From the NCBI GenBank assembly GCA_025403435.1, contig CM046345.1, positions 19,276,809 to 19,340,808 on the forward strand: DNA of 64,000 bases, in the 5' to 3' direction. Position numbers and translations under genes: made by a program. The notes beneath the pieces are model-generated. The model was not told the origin of the DNA. It ran no database searches and saw only the letters and a program-made list of their open reading frames with translations. This stretch comes from Artocarpus heterophyllus. Lineage: Eukaryota > Streptophyta > Magnoliopsida > Rosales > Moraceae. This document shows positions 62,951-64,000 of the stretch, piece by piece. Each line of letters begins with the position of its first letter. The first letter of the stretch is position 1.

Positions 62951-64000
62951 GGGTTGCTATGTGACGAGTGATTGTGGGACATCTGAGATTTATGTACTTG
63001 ATCGGTGCTCTTTACTTAAGAACTACACGTAATTGCTTAGTAAAAAATGTAATCGTTGTGACATGCTTCCTTTTCATAGTGCACAAGTCTGTCATAACTT
63101 TGGCATAAGCCAGCACTTGTATGATTATTTGTAAGAGAGGAAGGTCGATCCGAACTTGCCTCTAGTGTTCTAAAATTTGTTCATAATTTTTTGGTACTTT
63201 CTTAGTGGATTGAAGAGCTTGGGGGAAAAGAGCCTTTATCGGAAGCTTTTTGACTTCTTCTTGTCTTTGGGGAACAATTTTTTCACTACCCGTATTTGAA
63301 GTGTTTGATGAATTTTCCAATAATTTACTGCTGCAAGTGGCAACATAACTAACCTCTTCATCATTTTTCTCTTCAATGTTAAAGGTTTGTCTTATGTTTT
63401 GTCCTTCTGAAATGACCTAAGTTTGAGATGAACATTTTTCATGTTCTTGAGTGGCTGAAGTTTCAATTAATCTCAAAATTTGACTTTTGAATTCCTTACT
63501 ATCTTTTGCGAGTTGTGTGAAAACAGCTTCAAACTTCTGAGTTGACTTGCTTTGTGCCTTAATGAATGCTTCCAATGTATCCTGAAGATACTTACTTGAT
63601 GGATGTGGATCATGTTGAGGATCTGCATATTCTCTTTATGGATGTACTTCTTGTTGAATTTCCCATTGTTTCCAAATGAACAATGCTTGATTTGGATTCC
63701 TCATGTTGATTGTTTCTTCCATCAGGATTTAAAATTTTGGGATAAGAAGTATGAGGCTTATGATATGCCCCTAAGGTATTAAATTGTTCCTCGTATAATT
63801 CTATCATTTCCTAATAAGCTTGATAATCATGAAGTTGCTTATCCCTTTTAGTCATAAAATTTGTTGCTTGCGATTCAGCTCTTGTGACAGCCTAACTTCT
63901 TCTCTCATTCTTTGCTTTGATGATTTCTAGCTCCCTTGTGAGATTTTTCAACTTGAATCCTAAGGTTGTAGTTATCCTTTTCTCTCAATTGATGATTTCC
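62951..64000 (-). pseudogene. Gag remnant of the Athila-like element (cut by the window edge)
   Basis: Readable only in pieces such as 63807-63610 (MIELYEEQFNTLGAYHK). Its position upstream of the protease fits the C-terminal half of an Athila gag. The similarity is weak and frames change often, so the call rests mainly on gene order. Confidence 0.5.

Larger units (their letters stand above)
57550..64000 (-). mobile_element. Athila-like Ty3/gypsy retrotransposon, partial (runs off the right edge)
   Basis: From right to left on the minus strand: gag, protease, RT, RNase H, integrase, then a long non-coding 3' region with the tandem duplication. The RT and integrase wording matches plant Athila elements, for example ADIKGVSP, RRLNPTMKEV and HKAYWAIKALNFD. 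No LTR border is identified on the left; the 5' end is outside the window. Confidence 0.75.

Overview
This window looks like nuclear DNA from a flowering plant, probably a eudicot; I cannot name the species. The evidence is a low overall GC content and dense long-terminal-repeat (LTR) retrotransposons with plant-type gag-pol proteins and initiator-Met tRNA primer sites, plus a Mutator-like DNA transposon. I found no convincing host gene, tRNA, rRNA or CRISPR array. Every long reading frame that makes sense belongs to a transposon polyprotein, and all of these are broken by stops and frameshifts.

About two thirds of the window (1308-42360) is one nested stack that can be peeled apart with target-site duplications (TSDs). 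The outermost and oldest element is Ty1/copia element C (+ strand, 1308-42360, TSD CTCAC). Its 5' LTR was split at 1858/21015 by copia element B (- strand, 1859-21009, TSD ATATG). The 3' LTR of B was split in turn by copia element A (- strand, 2947-12629, TSD ATATC). The leader of C took a Mutator-like element (22886-33898, 11-bp TSD), which was itself split by copia element D (+ strand, 23799-33444, TSD GACCC). The integrase region of C took a solo LTR of an unrelated family (36807-38363, TSD GGAAT). With the insertions removed, A, B, C and D are each 9.3-9.7 kb. All share one design: LTRs of about 2 kb, an initiator-Met primer site, a leader of about 1.6 kb, gag-protease-integrase-RT-RNase H in one frame, and a purine tract touching the 3' LTR. 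LTR divergence agrees with the order: about 5% in a sampled block of A and about 9% in D.

Right of the stack lie fragments: a possible Tat-type LTR piece (about 42366-42650), two copia LTR remnants nested in each other (43158-45267), and a Ty3/gypsy gag-protease piece with its primer site and LTR (about 45268-49640). Next comes AT-rich DNA with a large inverted repeat (50887-51207), poly-T and TA tracts and no genes. There is a 100-N assembly gap (56322-56421), a GC-rich block of unknown nature (about 56620-56965), a 444-bp-period direct duplication (57550-58418), and an Athila-like Ty3/gypsy polyprotein on the - strand (about 59640 to the window edge).

The most unusual signal is a cluster of a short GC-rich palindrome (core TCGGCNNGCCGA). 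It recurs about every 20-25 bp in the untranslated leaders of A, B and D and again in their LTRs upstream of the TATA box. Catalytic residues have been lost differently in each copia element.
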